From CADCUY01 sp964242735 (GTDB taxonomy: Bacteria > Actinomycetota > Actinomycetes > Actinomycetales > Quadrisphaeraceae): DNA of 64,000 nt. The position numbers and the translations under genes are program-made. Where the stretch lies: positions 77,408 to 141,407 of the forward strand of contig CAXTAK010000008.1 in the NCBI GenBank assembly GCA_964242735.1, in the 5' to 3' direction. Positions 8,836-17,844 of this stretch are shown here, one piece after another (positions within the stretch are counted from its first letter, which is position 1; each line of letters opens with the position of its first letter). The notes under the pieces are model-generated. The model was given only the letters and a program-made list of their open reading frames with translations, did not search any database and was not told the DNA's origin.

Positions 8836-10971
8836 GTGACCGACCCCTCGACGCCGCTCGACGCCGCCCTCGGTGGAGCCCACGACGGAGCCCACGACGG
8901 AGCCCGCGACGGGGCGTCTGCACCCGGCGGTGCGGCGGCGGTCGACCCGGGGTCCGAGGGTGGGTACGGCGCCGGCGACATCACCGTCCTCGAGGGCCTG
9001 GAGGCGGTGCGCAAGCGCCCCGGGATGTACATCGGTTCCACCGGCGAGCGGGGCCTGCACCACCTGGTCTACGAGGTGGTGGACAACTCCGTCGACGAGG
9101 CCCTCGCCGGTCATGCCACGACCATCGACGTGACGCTGCGCGCCGACGGGGGGGTGCGGGTGGTCGACGACGGCCGCGGCATCCCCGTCGACGACCACCC
9201 CGTCGAGAAGCGGCCGGCGCTGGAGGTGGTGCTGACCGTGCTGCACGCCGGCGGCAAGTTCGGCGGGGGCGGCTACTCCGTCTCCGGTGGCCTGCACGGG
9301 GTGGGCATCTCGGTGGTCAACGCCCTCAGCGCCCGCCTCGACGTCGAGGTGCGCCGCCAGGGCCGCGTGTGGCGCCAGAGCTACGCCCACGGCGTCCCGC
9401 AGGCCCCCCTGGCCCCGGGTGAGGCGAGCGCGAGCACGGGCACCACGGTGACCTTCTGGCCCAGCGAGCAGACCTTCGAGGCGGTGGTCTTCGACTTCGA
9501 GACCCTCCGCAGCCGCCTGCAGCAGATGGCGTTCCTCAACCGCGGCCTGTCCATCTCCCTGTGCGACGAGCGGCGCTCCCCCGCCGCCGGCGCCGCCCCC
9601 GCGACGGGGGCGGCCGACGCGGAGGACGCGGCGCTGACCGCGGCCGACGCGCAGGAGGACGCCGAGGCCCGCTCGGTGACCTACCGCTACGACGGTGGCC
9701 TCGTCGACTACGTGACCCACCTGAACCGCTCCAAGCGCACCGAGGTGGTCCACCCCGACGTCATCGCCTTCGAGACCGAGGACACCGAGCGGCTGATGAG
9801 CCTGGAGGTGGCGATGCAGTGGACGACCGCGTACTCCGAGAGCGTCCACACCTACGCCAACACCATCAACACCCACGAGGGCGGCACCCACGAGGAGGGG
9901 TTCCGCGCGGCCCTGACGTCGCTGGTCAACCGGTACGCGCGCGCCGAGAAGCTGCTGCGCGAGAAGGACGAGGCGCTGACCGGCGACGACGTCCGCGAGG
10001 GTCTGACCGCGGTGGTGAGCGTGAAGCTCGGTGAGCCGCAGTTCGAGGGGCAGACGAAGACCAAGCTGGGCAACACCGAGGTCAAGGGCTTCGTGCAGCG
10101 CATCATGACCGAGCAGCTGAACGACTGGTTCGCCCGCAACCCCCGCGAGGCCAAGGACGTCGTCCGCAAGGCCATCTCCTCGGCGCAGGCGCGACTGGCG
10201 GCCCGCAAGGCCCGCGACGCGACCCGCCGCAAAGGCCTGATGGACGGGGTGGGCCTGCCGGGCAAGCTCAAGGACTGCCAGTCGAACAACCCCGCCGAGT
10301 GCGAGGTCTTCATCGTCGAGGGCGATTCCGCCGGGGGCTCGGCGGTGCGCGGGCGCGACCCGCGCACCCAGGCGATCCTGCCGATCCGCGGGAAGATCCT
10401 CAACGTCGAGCGGGCCCGGCTGGACCGCGCGCTGGGCAACCAGGAGGTGCAGGCCCTGATCACCGCGTTCGGCACCGGTGTGGGGGAGGAGTTCACCCTC
10501 GACAAGCTGCGCTACCACAAGATCGTGCTGATGGCGGATGCCGACGTGGACGGGCAGCACATCACCACGCTGCTCCTGACCCTGCTGTTCCGGTACATGC
10601 GCCCCCTGGTCGAGGCGGGGCACGTGTACCTCGCGCAGCCGCCGCTGTACCGGATCAAGTGGAGCAACCGCGAGCACGACTTCGTGTACTCCGACCGCGA
10701 GCGCGACGCGCTGACCGCAGCCCGTCAGGCCGAGGGCGCACGGCTGCCCAAGGACAACGGCGTGCAGCGGTACAAGGGCCTGGGGGAGATGAACTGGGAC
10801 GAGCTGGCCCGCACCACCATGGACCGCGCGTACCGCACCCTGCTGCAGGTGACCCTGGAGGACGCGGCGGCCGCCGACGCGATCTTCTCGGTGCTCATGG
10901 GCGAGGACGTGGAGTCCCGCCGCTCGTTCATCCAGCGCAACGCGCGTGACGTGAGGTTCCTCGATGTCTGA
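8836..10971 (+). CDS. gyrB: DNA gyrase subunit B
   Basis: This is the ATPase subunit of DNA gyrase (711 residues). The GHKL ATPase begins at GLEAVRKRPGMYIGSTGERG, with VVDNSVDEALAGH, DDGRGIPVD and GGLHGVGISVVNALS; the Toprim domain has EGDSAGGSAVRGRD and DADVDGQHI. The start is GTG 8836 behind AGGAGA. The first 50 residues are an extra acidic, Gly/Ala/Asp-rich extension holding a short tandem repeat. A linker of about 30 Ala/Asp residues interrupts the transducer region near ERRSPAAGA. It overlaps gyrA by eight bases. Confidence 0.96.
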   Translation: MTDPSTPLDAALGGAHDGAHDGARDGASAPGGAAAVDPGSEGGYGAGDITVLEGLEAVRKRPGMYIGSTGERGLHHLVYEVVDNSVDEALAGHATTIDVTLRADGGVRVVDDGRGIPVDDHPVEKRPALEVVLTVLHAGGKFGGGGYSVSGGLHGVGISVVNALSARLDVEVRRQGRVWRQSYAHGVPQAPLAPGEASASTGTTVTFWPSEQTFEAVVFDFETLRSRLQQMAFLNRGLSISLCDERRSPAAGAAPATGAADAEDAALTAADAQEDAEARSVTYRYDGGLVDYVTHLNRSKRTEVVHPDVIAFETEDTERLMSLEVAMQWTTAYSESVHTYANTINTHEGGTHEEGFRAALTSLVNRYARAEKLLREKDEALTGDDVREGLTAVVSVKLGEPQFEGQTKTKLGNTEVKGFVQRIMTEQLNDWFARNPREAKDVVRKAISSAQARLAARKARDATRRKGLMDGVGLPGKLKDCQSNNPAECEVFIVEGDSAGGSAVRGRDPRTQAILPIRGKILNVERARLDRALGNQEVQALITAFGTGVGEEFTLDKLRYHKIVLMADADVDGQHITTLLLTLLFRYMRPLVEAGHVYLAQPPLYRIKWSNREHDFVYSDRERDALTAARQAEGARLPKDNGVQRYKGLGEMNWDELARTTMDRAYRTLLQVTLEDAAAADAIFSVLMGEDVESRRSFIQRNARDVRFLDV
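8875..8910 (+). repeat. 12-bp tandem repeat in gyrB 5' end
   Basis: Three consecutive 12-base units (GGAGCCCACGAC twice, then the same with one A to G change) encode GAHD-GAHD-GARD in the disordered N-terminal extension of GyrB. Being a multiple of three, changes in copy number would keep the frame. Confidence 0.8.
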
Positions 10972-13579
10972 GACGACTCCCCCCGAGGGGCCCCCCGGCG
11001 GCTCCCTGCTCGTCGCTGAGGACGGCGGTGACCGCATCGACCAGGTGGACCTGCAGCTGGAGATGCAGCGGTCGTACCTGGACTACGCGATGTCGGTCAT
11101 CGTCAGCCGGGCCCTGCCCGACGTCCGCGACGGCCTGAAGCCGGTGCACCGCCGGGTGGTGTACGCGATGTACGACGGCGGCTACCGCCCCGACCGCGGG
11201 TACAACAAGTGCGCCCGGGTCGTCGGCGACGTCATGGGCCAGTACCACCCCCACGGCGACTCCCCCATCTACGACGCCCTGGTGCGCCTGGCGCAGGACT
11301 GGTCGCTCCGCTACCCCCTGGTCGACGGGCAGGGCAACTTCGGCTCCCCCGGCAACGACCCCGCTGCCGCCCCGCGCTACACCGAGTGCCGCATGGCCCC
11401 GCTGGCGCTGGAGATGGTGCGCGACATCGACCAGGACACGGTCGACTTCACGCCCAACTACGACGGCAAGACCCTCGAGCCGACGGTCCTGCCCAGCCGG
11501 TTCCCCAACCTCCTGGTGAACGGCAGTGTCGGGATCGCCGTCGGGATGGCCACCAACATCCCCCCGCACAACCTCCGCGAGGTCGCCTCCGGGGTGCAGT
11601 GGGCCCTCGACCACCCCGACGCCGGCGACGAGCAGCTCCTCGACGCGCTGATGACGCGGGTGATGGGCCCGGACTTCCCCACCCACGGCCTGGTCATGGG
11701 TCGGCGCGGCATCGAGGACATGTACCGCACCGGGCGCGGGAGCATCACGATGCGCGCTGTCGTCGAGGTCGAGGAGATCGGGGGCCGCCAGTGCCTGGTG
11801 GTCTCCCAGCTCCCCTACCAGGTCAACCCCGACAACCTCGCCCAGAAGATCGCGGACCTGGTGCGCGACGGGCGGATGTCGGGCATCGCCGACGTGCGCG
11901 ACGAGACCTCCGGCAAGACCGGTCAGCGCCTCGTCATCGTGCTGCGGCGCGACGCGGTCGCGAAGGTGGTGCTGAACAACCTCTACAAGCACACCCCGCT
12001 GCAGGAGAACTTCGGCGCCAACATGCTCGCCCTGGTCGACGGGGTACCGCGCACCCTGAGCCTCGACGCGTTCGTCAAGCACTGGATCGCCCACCAGGTC
12101 GACGTCGTCCAGCGACGCACCCGCTTCCGGCTGCGCCGGGCGCAGGAGCGCGCGCACATCCTCGCGGGCTACCTGCGGGCCCTCGACGCCCTCGACGCGG
12201 TGATCGCCCTGATCCGGGCGTCGGCGACGGCCGACGACGCCCGCACGGGCCTGGTGGGGCTGCTGGAGGTGGACGAGGTGCAGGCCTCGGCCATCCTCAA
12301 CCTGCAGCTGCGCCAGCTCGCGGCCCTGGAGCGCCAGCGCATCATCGACGAGAACGAGCGACTGCAGAGCGAGATCGCCGACTACGAGGACATCCTGGCC
12401 ACCCCCTCCCGCCAGCGCAGCATCGTCGGGGAGGAGCTGGCGGTCGTCGCGGAGCGGCACGGGGACGACCGCCGGACCCGGATCCAGCCCTTCGAGGGCG
12501 ACATGTCGATGGAGGACCTGATCCCCGAGGAGGACGTGGTCGTCACGATCACCTCCGGGGGGTACGCCAAGCGCACCCGCGTCGACGCGTACCGCTCCCA
12601 GCGGCGCGGTGGCAAGGGCGTGCGCGGGGCGGCGCTGCGCGCGGACGACGTGGTGGGCACCTTCGCCACCACCACCAGCCACCACTGGCTGCTGTTCTTC
12701 ACGAACTTCGGGCGCGTGTACCGGGCGAAGGCCTACGAGCTGCCCGAGGGCGGCCGGGACGCGCGCGGTCAGCACGTGGCGAACCTGCTGGCCTTCCAGC
12801 CCGGTGAGCACATCGCGCAGGTCCTCGCGCTGCGCGACTACGCCCAGGCGCCGTTCCTGGTGCTGGCCACGCGCGCGGGTCTGGTGAAGAAGACCCGGCT
12901 GGTGGAGTTCGACTCCAACCGGGCCGGCGGGGTCGTCGCGGTGAACCTGCGCGAGGGGGACGAGGTGGTCTCCGCACGCCTGGTGGGGGACGGCGACGAC
13001 CTGCTCATGGTCAGCCGGACGGGCATGTCCGTCAGGTTCACCGCCACCGACGACGTGCTGCGCCCGATGGGGCGCGCGACGTCGGGGGTCACCGGGATGC
13101 GCTTCCGCGACGGTGACGAGCTGCTGGCGATGGACGTGGTGCGCGAGACCACCGCCGAGGACGTGTTCGTGGTGTCCGCGAACGGCCTGGCGAAGCGCTC
13201 GCTGGTCGCCGAGCACCGCGTGCAGGGCCGGGGCGGTTACGGCATCCGGATCGCCCGGCTGTCGGAGCGGGGCGGTGACCTCGTCGGGGCGCTGCTCGTC
13301 GACGACGCCGACGAGGTGCTGGTGGTGATGCAGAGCGGGAAGGTGGTGCGCTCACGGGTGTCCGACGTGCGGACCACGGGGCGCAACACCATGGGCGTGG
13401 GCTTCGCGGCCGTCGCACCGGGGGACGCGATCATCGCCATCGCCCGCAACGTCGAGCGCGTGGTCGAGGCGCAGGTCGACGGTGATGGTCTACCCTCCGA
13501 CGACCCGGGACCCGGGGGGCAGGGCGAGCCGCCCGACCTCGACGACGAGCCGGCTCCTGACGAGGGGATGGACCAGTGA
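10964..13579 (+). CDS. gyrA: DNA gyrase subunit A
   Basis: This is the DNA-cleaving subunit of gyrase (871 residues). The active-site Tyr is residue 139 in AAPRYTECRM. The quinolone-determining region reads YHPHGDSPIYDAL, with Ser100 and Asp104 at the positions equivalent to E. coli 83 and 87, i.e. wild-type-like residues. Six C-terminal beta-pinwheel blades follow, with a GyrA-box-like QRRGGKG. The last 35 residues are an acidic tail. ATG 10964 overlaps gyrB. Confidence 0.97.
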   Translation: MSETTPPEGPPGGSLLVAEDGGDRIDQVDLQLEMQRSYLDYAMSVIVSRALPDVRDGLKPVHRRVVYAMYDGGYRPDRGYNKCARVVGDVMGQYHPHGDSPIYDALVRLAQDWSLRYPLVDGQGNFGSPGNDPAAAPRYTECRMAPLALEMVRDIDQDTVDFTPNYDGKTLEPTVLPSRFPNLLVNGSVGIAVGMATNIPPHNLREVASGVQWALDHPDAGDEQLLDALMTRVMGPDFPTHGLVMGRRGIEDMYRTGRGSITMRAVVEVEEIGGRQCLVVSQLPYQVNPDNLAQKIADLVRDGRMSGIADVRDETSGKTGQRLVIVLRRDAVAKVVLNNLYKHTPLQENFGANMLALVDGVPRTLSLDAFVKHWIAHQVDVVQRRTRFRLRRAQERAHILAGYLRALDALDAVIALIRASATADDARTGLVGLLEVDEVQASAILNLQLRQLAALERQRIIDENERLQSEIADYEDILATPSRQRSIVGEELAVVAERHGDDRRTRIQPFEGDMSMEDLIPEEDVVVTITSGGYAKRTRVDAYRSQRRGGKGVRGAALRADDVVGTFATTTSHHWLLFFTNFGRVYRAKAYELPEGGRDARGQHVANLLAFQPGEHIAQVLALRDYAQAPFLVLATRAGLVKKTRLVEFDSNRAGGVVAVNLREGDEVVSARLVGDGDDLLMVSRTGMSVRFTATDDVLRPMGRATSGVTGMRFRDGDELLAMDVVRETTAEDVFVVSANGLAKRSLVAEHRVQGRGGYGIRIARLSERGGDLVGALLVDDADEVLVVMQSGKVVRSRVSDVRTTGRNTMGVGFAAVAPGDAIIAIARNVERVVEAQVDGDGLPSDDPGPGGQGEPPDLDDEPAPDEGMDQ

Positions 13580-14184
13580 GCTCCTCCAGCGCGTCCACGC
13601 GGCCTGCCGGCGTGGCCCGGCCCGGGCAGACGAGCGCGGCGCCCGCAGCGCCGTCGGGGACCGGAGGGCGGCAGGCGCCGCCGGCCCGCCCCGGTGCGGG
13701 AGCCGGCCCGGGTGGGGCGCAGCCCCCGCCCGAGCAGGGCCCGCCCGCCCGGCCCGTGGTGGAGAGGCCCGTGGCGCCGGCTCCAGCGGGGCAGCAGGCG
13801 CCGGCGGAGGACGCCGCGTCGGGCCCGCGCCAGGTGCGCCTGACCGTCGGTCGGGTCAACCCGTGGTCTGTCCTGAAGCTGTCGTTCCTGGTCTCCGTCG
13901 CCCTGGGGGTGGCCCTGGTGGTCGCCGTCGCGGTCCTGTGGAGCGTGCTGCAGGCCATGGGCGTCTTCGCCGACGTCTCCGCGGTCGTCGTGCAGGTGGT
14001 CGGGGAGGACTCCGGCTTCGACCTCTCCCAGGTCCTGGCGCTGCGCCGCGTGCTGTCGCTCGCGGTGGTCGTGGCGGTGGTCGACGTCGTCCTGCTGACC
14101 CTGCTCGCGACCCTGGCGGCGGTGCTCTACAACATCTGCAGCGCCCTGGTCGGCGGTGTCCGCCTCACGCTGACCGACGACTGA
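13576..14184 (+). CDS. DUF3566 membrane protein downstream of gyrA
   Basis: This 202-residue protein has a Pro/Ala/Gly-rich cytoplasmic N-terminus (about 85 residues) and a C-terminal DUF3566 domain: RQVRLTVGRVNPWSVLKLSF, a first membrane helix, the segment DLSQVLALRRVL, a second helix and the end YNICSALVGGVRLTLTDD. DUF3566 proteins sit right after gyrA throughout actinobacteria; their function is unknown. GTG 13576 overlaps the gyrA stop by four bases (GTGA). Confidence 0.88.
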   Translation: MSSSSASTRPAGVARPGQTSAAPAAPSGTGGRQAPPARPGAGAGPGGAQPPPEQGPPARPVVERPVAPAPAGQQAPAEDAASGPRQVRLTVGRVNPWSVLKLSFLVSVALGVALVVAVAVLWSVLQAMGVFADVSAVVVQVVGEDSGFDLSQVLALRRVLSLAVVVAVVDVVLLTLLATLAAVLYNICSALVGGVRLTLTDD

Positions 14185-14364
14185 GCCGGGCGCCAGCGCC
14201 GGGTCCCAGGACCAGGCGTGCGGACCGGGCGCGCGTGACGCGAGGCCGCCGCCTGTCGCGCCACCCGGATCTGTGCCGTCCAGCTCTGCCAGGACCCCCC
14301 TCCACCCGCACGCTGCGATGAGCCGGGTCGGCACCCGGCAGCGTGTAGCCTCGGAGGTGCCCGC

Positions 14365-14438
14365 GGGCCTATAGCTCAGACGGTTAGAGCGCTTCCCTGA
14401 TAAGGAAGAGGTCAGAGGTTCAAGTCCTCTTAGGCCCA
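14365..14438 (+). tRNA. tRNA-Ile (GAT)
   Basis: The 74-base cloverleaf has acceptor GGGCCTA pairing with TAGGCCC (14431-14437) and discriminator A, an anticodon stem CTTCC/GGAAG around loop with GAT at 14399-14401, and T-arm GAGGTTCAAGTCCTC. CCA is not encoded. It lies 180 bases after the DUF3566 gene; TAGCCT about 15 bases upstream could be the -10. Confidence 0.96.
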
Positions 14439-14462
14439 CTCCCGCCCCGCTGGGCGGAACAC

Positions 14463-14535
14463 GGGGGCGTGGCGCAAGTGGTAGCGCACCTGCTTTGCAA
14501 GCAGGGGGTTAGGGGTTCGAGTCCCCTCGCCTCCA
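14463..14535 (+). tRNA. tRNA-Ala (TGC)
   Basis: The 73-base cloverleaf has acceptor GGGGGCG pairing with CGCCTCC, giving the G3-U70 wobble that identifies alanine tRNAs. The anticodon stem CCTGC/GCAGG encloses TTTGCAA, anticodon TGC at 14496-14498; the T-loop is TTCGAGT. The 24-base spacing from tRNA-Ile suggests one transcript. Confidence 0.96.
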
Positions 14536-14556
14536 CGGCCGCCCGACCGCGGTCGG

Positions 14557-14603
14557 GACGACGAAGGCCCGGACCGCGCGGTGCGGTGCGGGCCTTCGTC
14601 GTC
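14557..14603. terminator. Bidirectional terminator between tRNA-Ala and membrane protein gene
   Basis: A perfect 15-base inverted repeat (GACGACGAAGGCCCG at 14557-14571 and its complement at 14589-14603) with a 17-base loop lies between the convergent tRNA-Ala and the minus-strand gene ending at 14622. There is no T-run, as usual in this GC range. Confidence 0.85.
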
Positions 14604-14621
14604 CTCCGGGTGGGCCGGCGG

Positions 14622-15680
14622 TCAGCTGCCCGGTGTGGTCCCACCGGTCGTGGGCTTGCGCGGCTTGGCCGTGCCCTGGGTGGCGTCCGGCGCCGTGGTC
14701 GTGCTGTCCACCACCGGGGGCGCGGCGGCGGCGGTCCCGGTGGCCGTCGTGGCGATCGGGGTGGTGGTCGTGCTCGTGGCGCCGGCGGCGGGCCCGGCGC
14801 TCGACGTGGTGCCCGTGCCCGTGCTGAGGGCGTCGGTGCTGCTGGCCGGGCTGCTGGCCGGGCTGCCGGTGGCGGCGGTGCTCGTGCCACCGGTCATCGT
14901 GGTCGCCGGCCCGGAGGGCGTGGTGTCACCGGTCAGGTCCGGGGTGGCGTTCACCCCGTCGGGAGCCGGCGGGTCGACATCGGTGGACTGCGAGGCGACC
15001 CCACCGGAACCCACGGAGTCGCCCTGGCCCGGTGAGCTGAGGCGGTCCGGGCCCGCGGTGGTCCTGGTGGCCGTCGCCGGCACCCACGGGTCGTTCGCGG
15101 GGCGCTGGCTCTTCCACACGGTGTACCCGGTGGCGCCCGCGGCGCCGATGGCGCCGACGAGCACGAGGATGCGGCCGACCCCGCGGGCCGCCTTCGGCTC
15201 CGGCTTGCCCTGCGCCCGCAACGATGCGGAGTGCGCGACCTTCAGCGACGTGGTGCTGCGGTCCGCGACGACCTCGGTCGCGGTGGCGGCCTTCGCGGCG
15301 GCAGCGGTGGTCGCGGCGGTGACCACCGTGACCAGCCGGGGCAGGAGGTCGTCGACGATCTTGTCGCGCGTGGCCCCGACCTTCGGCGTCAGCGCCGAAG
15401 CGGCCTGCTCCACACGGGGGGCGGCGGCACCGACACCGCGCTCGTAGGCGGTGTCCAGGCCCGCCCGGCCGCGCGTGCGGACGTCGGCGATGCGCGGACC
15501 GGCCCAGGCGCCCACGGGCGCGGCGCGGTCGCGCAGGACGGCGGCCTGGGCGCTGAGGAGCGATGCCTGCTTGCTGACGACGTCGGCCTGCTTGCGCAGA
15601 CCGCGCGGCGCCACGGCCAGCTCCTTCCCCACGGGCTCGGTCACGGTGATCTGCTTGCTGCGTCGGATGGTGATGGCCAC
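14622..15680 (-). CDS. Single-pass membrane protein with Thr/Ala-rich tail (DUF5324-like)
   Basis: This 352-residue protein starts at GTG 15680 behind AGGAGGACGA. Residues 1-170 are Ala/Lys/Arg-rich helical, probably coiled coil (PRGLRKQADVVSKQASLLSA and similar). One membrane helix lies near 170-190 (GRILVLVGAIGAAGATGYTV). Then come WKSQRPANDPWVPA and 140 residues of Ser/Thr/Ala/Pro low complexity, probably outside the cell. The order DUF3566, tRNA-Ile, then a membrane protein with a DPWxPA motif resembles DUF5324 genes of Streptomyces and relatives; this family name is from memory and was not tested. Function unknown. Confidence 0.75.
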   Translation of the reverse strand: MAITIRRSKQITVTEPVGKELAVAPRGLRKQADVVSKQASLLSAQAAVLRDRAAPVGAWAGPRIADVRTRGRAGLDTAYERGVGAAAPRVEQAASALTPKVGATRDKIVDDLLPRLVTVVTAATTAAAAKAATATEVVADRSTTSLKVAHSASLRAQGKPEPKAARGVGRILVLVGAIGAAGATGYTVWKSQRPANDPWVPATATRTTAGPDRLSSPGQGDSVGSGGVASQSTDVDPPAPDGVNATPDLTGDTTPSGPATTMTGGTSTAATGSPASSPASSTDALSTGTGTTSSAGPAAGATSTTTTPIATTATGTAAAAPPVVDSTTTAPDATQGTAKPRKPTTGGTTPGS

Positions 15681-15907
15681 TCGTCCTCCTCACGGCACCA
15701 GCGGCGCTCTCGCCCGCTGGCCCTGGCTGGGTTGGTCCTGATCCATCCTGCCGCTCCCACCTGGTGGTCGCTACCAGGACCCGTGATCACCCACGACGAC
15801 TCCCGTGGCACGCGGTCACGACGGCCCGTCGCGGGCACCTCGGGCGGCCACCCCCCACGGCGACCGGCCCGGTGCGGGGCCGTGGGCCGCGGTGCGAGGA
15901 TGGCGCC

Positions 15908-16447
15908 ATGGAGGCCACCCCCACGACCACCCGAGCGACGCTGCACACCAACCACGGGGACGTCGTGGTGACGCTGTTCCCCCAGCACGCGCCCAAGACG
16001 GTCGCCAACTTCACCGGGCTCGCCAGCGGCTCGAGGGAGTGGACCGACCCGCGGACCCGGCAGCAGCGCCAGGACCCGTTCTTCGACGGTCTGACGTTCC
16101 ACCGCATCATCCCCGGGTTCATGATCCAGGGCGGTGACCCGCTCGGCACCGGCACCGGCGGCCCCGGGTACGCCTTCGACGACGAGATCCACCCCGAGCT
16201 GGACTTCAACGCCCCCTACAAGCTCGCGATGGCCAACGCCGGCAAGCAGGGCGGCAAGGGCACCAACGGCTCGCAGTTCTTCATCACCACCGGCGCGGCT
16301 CAGTGGCTGATGGGCAAGCACACGATCTTCGGTGAGGTCGCCGACGACGCGAGCCGCGCCGTCGTCGACGCCATCGCCGCCGTGCCCACCGGGTCCATGG
16401 ACCGCCCGAAGACCCCCGTCGTGGTCGAGAGGGTGAGCCTGGGCTGA
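15908..16447 (+). CDS. ppiA: Peptidyl-prolyl cis-trans isomerase, cyclophilin type
   Basis: This 179-residue cyclophilin catalyses proline isomerisation and is probably cytosolic, with no signal peptide. Motifs: TFHRIIPGFMIQGGDPLGTG (catalytic Arg in FHRII), KGTNGSQFFIT, and LMGKHTIFGEV, where many cyclophilins have LDGKHTVFG. ATG 15908 follows GCGAGG. It holds the position of ppiA (Rv0009) in the origin cluster and its end overlaps the probable CTG start of the rhomboid gene. Confidence 0.95.
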   Translation: MEATPTTTRATLHTNHGDVVVTLFPQHAPKTVANFTGLASGSREWTDPRTRQQRQDPFFDGLTFHRIIPGFMIQGGDPLGTGTGGPGYAFDDEIHPELDFNAPYKLAMANAGKQGGKGTNGSQFFITTGAAQWLMGKHTIFGEVADDASRAVVDAIAAVPTGSMDRPKTPVVVERVSLG

Positions 16448-17322
16448 GCAGCCCCCTCGGCGCGCAGACCGGCGCTGCACCGCCGCCACCGGTCTGCCCG
16501 CGCCACCCCGACCGCGAGTCCTACGTCCGCTGCCAGCGGTGCGAGCGTCCCACCTGCCCGGCGTGCCAGCGCGAGGCGCCGGTGGGCGTCCAGTGCGTGG
16601 ACTGCGTCGCTGCCGCAGCGCGCGCCAGACCGGTGGCGCGCACCGCCTTCGGTGGGCGGGTCACCGACGGCCGACCCGTGGTCACCTACACGATCATGGG
16701 CCTGTGCGCTGCGGCGTACCTGCTGCAGCGGACCGGCGGTGGGCTCGTCGAGGCGCTGTTCGCGTTCTACCCGTCCCTGGCAGCGGCGCAGCCGTGGCGG
16801 TTCATCACCACCGCCTTCCTCCACTCCTCCGGCAACATCCTGCACATCGCCTTCAACCTCTACGCGCTGTTCCTGACCGGGCCCTACCTGGAGCAGGTGC
16901 TGGGCAGGGCGCGCTTCGCCGCCCTCTACCTCGTCGCCGCTCTCGGGGGCTCCGTGGGGTACCTGCTGCTCACCCCGGTCGGGGCGCCCGGCACGGTGGG
17001 CGCCTCCGGGGCGGTCTTCGGCCTCTTCGGGGCGCTGCTGGTGATCCAGCGCCGGATGGGGCGCCGCAGCTCCCAGATCGTCGGCGTGCTGGTCGTCAAC
17101 GGCGTCCTCGGCTTCGTCCCGGGTCTGAACATCGCCTGGCAGGCGCACCTGGGGGGCTTCGTCACCGGGGTGGCCCTGGCGGCGGTGCTGGTCGGTGCCC
17201 CTCACCGGCGCAGGGCCGGCGGGGCCTCGCGCCGCACCGCGGTGCAGGCGGCGGGCATCACCGGGATCGTGCTCGTGCTGGTGGTCGCAGCGGCGCTGCG
17301 GGTCGCGCTCGTCGGTGTCTGA
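16444..17322 (+). CDS. Rhomboid family intramembrane serine protease with N-terminal zinc ribbon
   Basis: This rhomboid protease has the catalytic Ser in GASGAVFGLFG, the catalytic His in AHLGGFVTG, and the HSSGNILHIAFNLYAL region, over six hydrophobic helices. A Cys-rich zinc-ribbon (VCPRHPDRESYVRCQRCERP, then TCPACQ and QCVDC) precedes the protease domain, as in actinobacterial homologues near ppiA. The first GTG (16582) lies inside this ribbon and would cut it off, and no ATG, GTG or TTG exists upstream in frame before the ppiA stop. The only initiation-like codon is CTG 16444, which overlaps that stop as CTGA and is preceded by AGAGGGTGAG at good spacing. So I start at CTG, giving 292 residues. 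Confidence 0.8.
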   Translation: MSSPLGAQTGAAPPPPVCPRHPDRESYVRCQRCERPTCPACQREAPVGVQCVDCVAAAARARPVARTAFGGRVTDGRPVVTYTIMGLCAAAYLLQRTGGGLVEALFAFYPSLAAAQPWRFITTAFLHSSGNILHIAFNLYALFLTGPYLEQVLGRARFAALYLVAALGGSVGYLLLTPVGAPGTVGASGAVFGLFGALLVIQRRMGRRSSQIVGVLVVNGVLGFVPGLNIAWQAHLGGFVTGVALAAVLVGAPHRRRAGGASRRTAVQAAGITGIVLVLVVAAALRVALVGV

Positions 17323-17405
17323 GCACCCCGGAGGCCCGGTGCGCGACCGGTGCCGCCGCGGTCCAGGGCGGTGCTCGCGGGCGACGAGTCACAGGTCGTC
17401 AACAC

Positions 17406-17414
17406 TGTGGACAA
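17406..17414. promoter_or_regulatory. Isolated perfect DnaA box
   Basis: TGTGGACAA is an exact reverse complement of TTGTCCACA. It lies in the 147-base spacer between the rhomboid gene and crgA, 13 kb from oriC. It may bind DnaA to tune crgA or act as a titration site. Confidence 0.5.
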
Positions 17415-17469
17415 CTGCTGGGGACGGTGAGTGAAGAGCCGTTCACCGAGGGCCACCGCGGTGGGGCGA

Positions 17470-17844
17470 CTACCGCCAGCGGGTGGTCATCGCGAAGCCG
17501 GCGATGATGAGGGCGAAGCCCACCCCCAGGTTCCACGCGCCCAGCGCCGGGACGGGCAGCTGCGCCACGCCGCTGAGGTAGAACACCACGATCCACAGCA
17601 GTCCGGCGATCATGAGGCCGAGCATCACCGGCACCCACCACCGCGGCGTCGGGGCCGGGGCGGGGCGGGGGGCCCGCTCGGAGCCGCCGCCGGCCTCGAC
17701 CAGCTCATCGGGCAGCGCGGGCCCGCTCGAGCCCGACGACGTCGGCGCGGAGGCAGCGGGCACGACCGTCCCGCGGGCGGAGGCGGCTCCACCGCGCAGC
17801 CCTCGCGGCGCCGACCGGTCGCGGGGCTTCCTCGGCTCGCGCAC
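17470..17844 (-). CDS. crgA: Cell division protein CrgA
   Basis: This 124-residue protein is a CrgA: a disordered N-terminus then TPRWWVPVMLGLMIAGLLWI, a second helix, and the invariant end FALIIAGFAMTTRWR. CrgA coordinates septum assembly, interacting with FtsZ, FtsQ, FtsI and PBPA in mycobacteria. The start is GTG 17844 behind GGGAGGCGAT. It is encoded opposite to its neighbours, the usual arrangement. The N-terminal arm (about 70 residues) is longer than the family norm. Confidence 0.95.
   Translation of the reverse strand: MREPRKPRDRSAPRGLRGGAASARGTVVPAASAPTSSGSSGPALPDELVEAGGGSERAPRPAPAPTPRWWVPVMLGLMIAGLLWIVVFYLSGVAQLPVPALGAWNLGVGFALIIAGFAMTTRWR

Noticed and set aside
10928..13216. About 760-codon open frame antisense to gyrA, and similar ones opposite gyrB (8020-11037) and pknA/pknB (21122-23041)
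   Set aside because: They mirror genes with secure identities; absence of stops is expected at this GC content.
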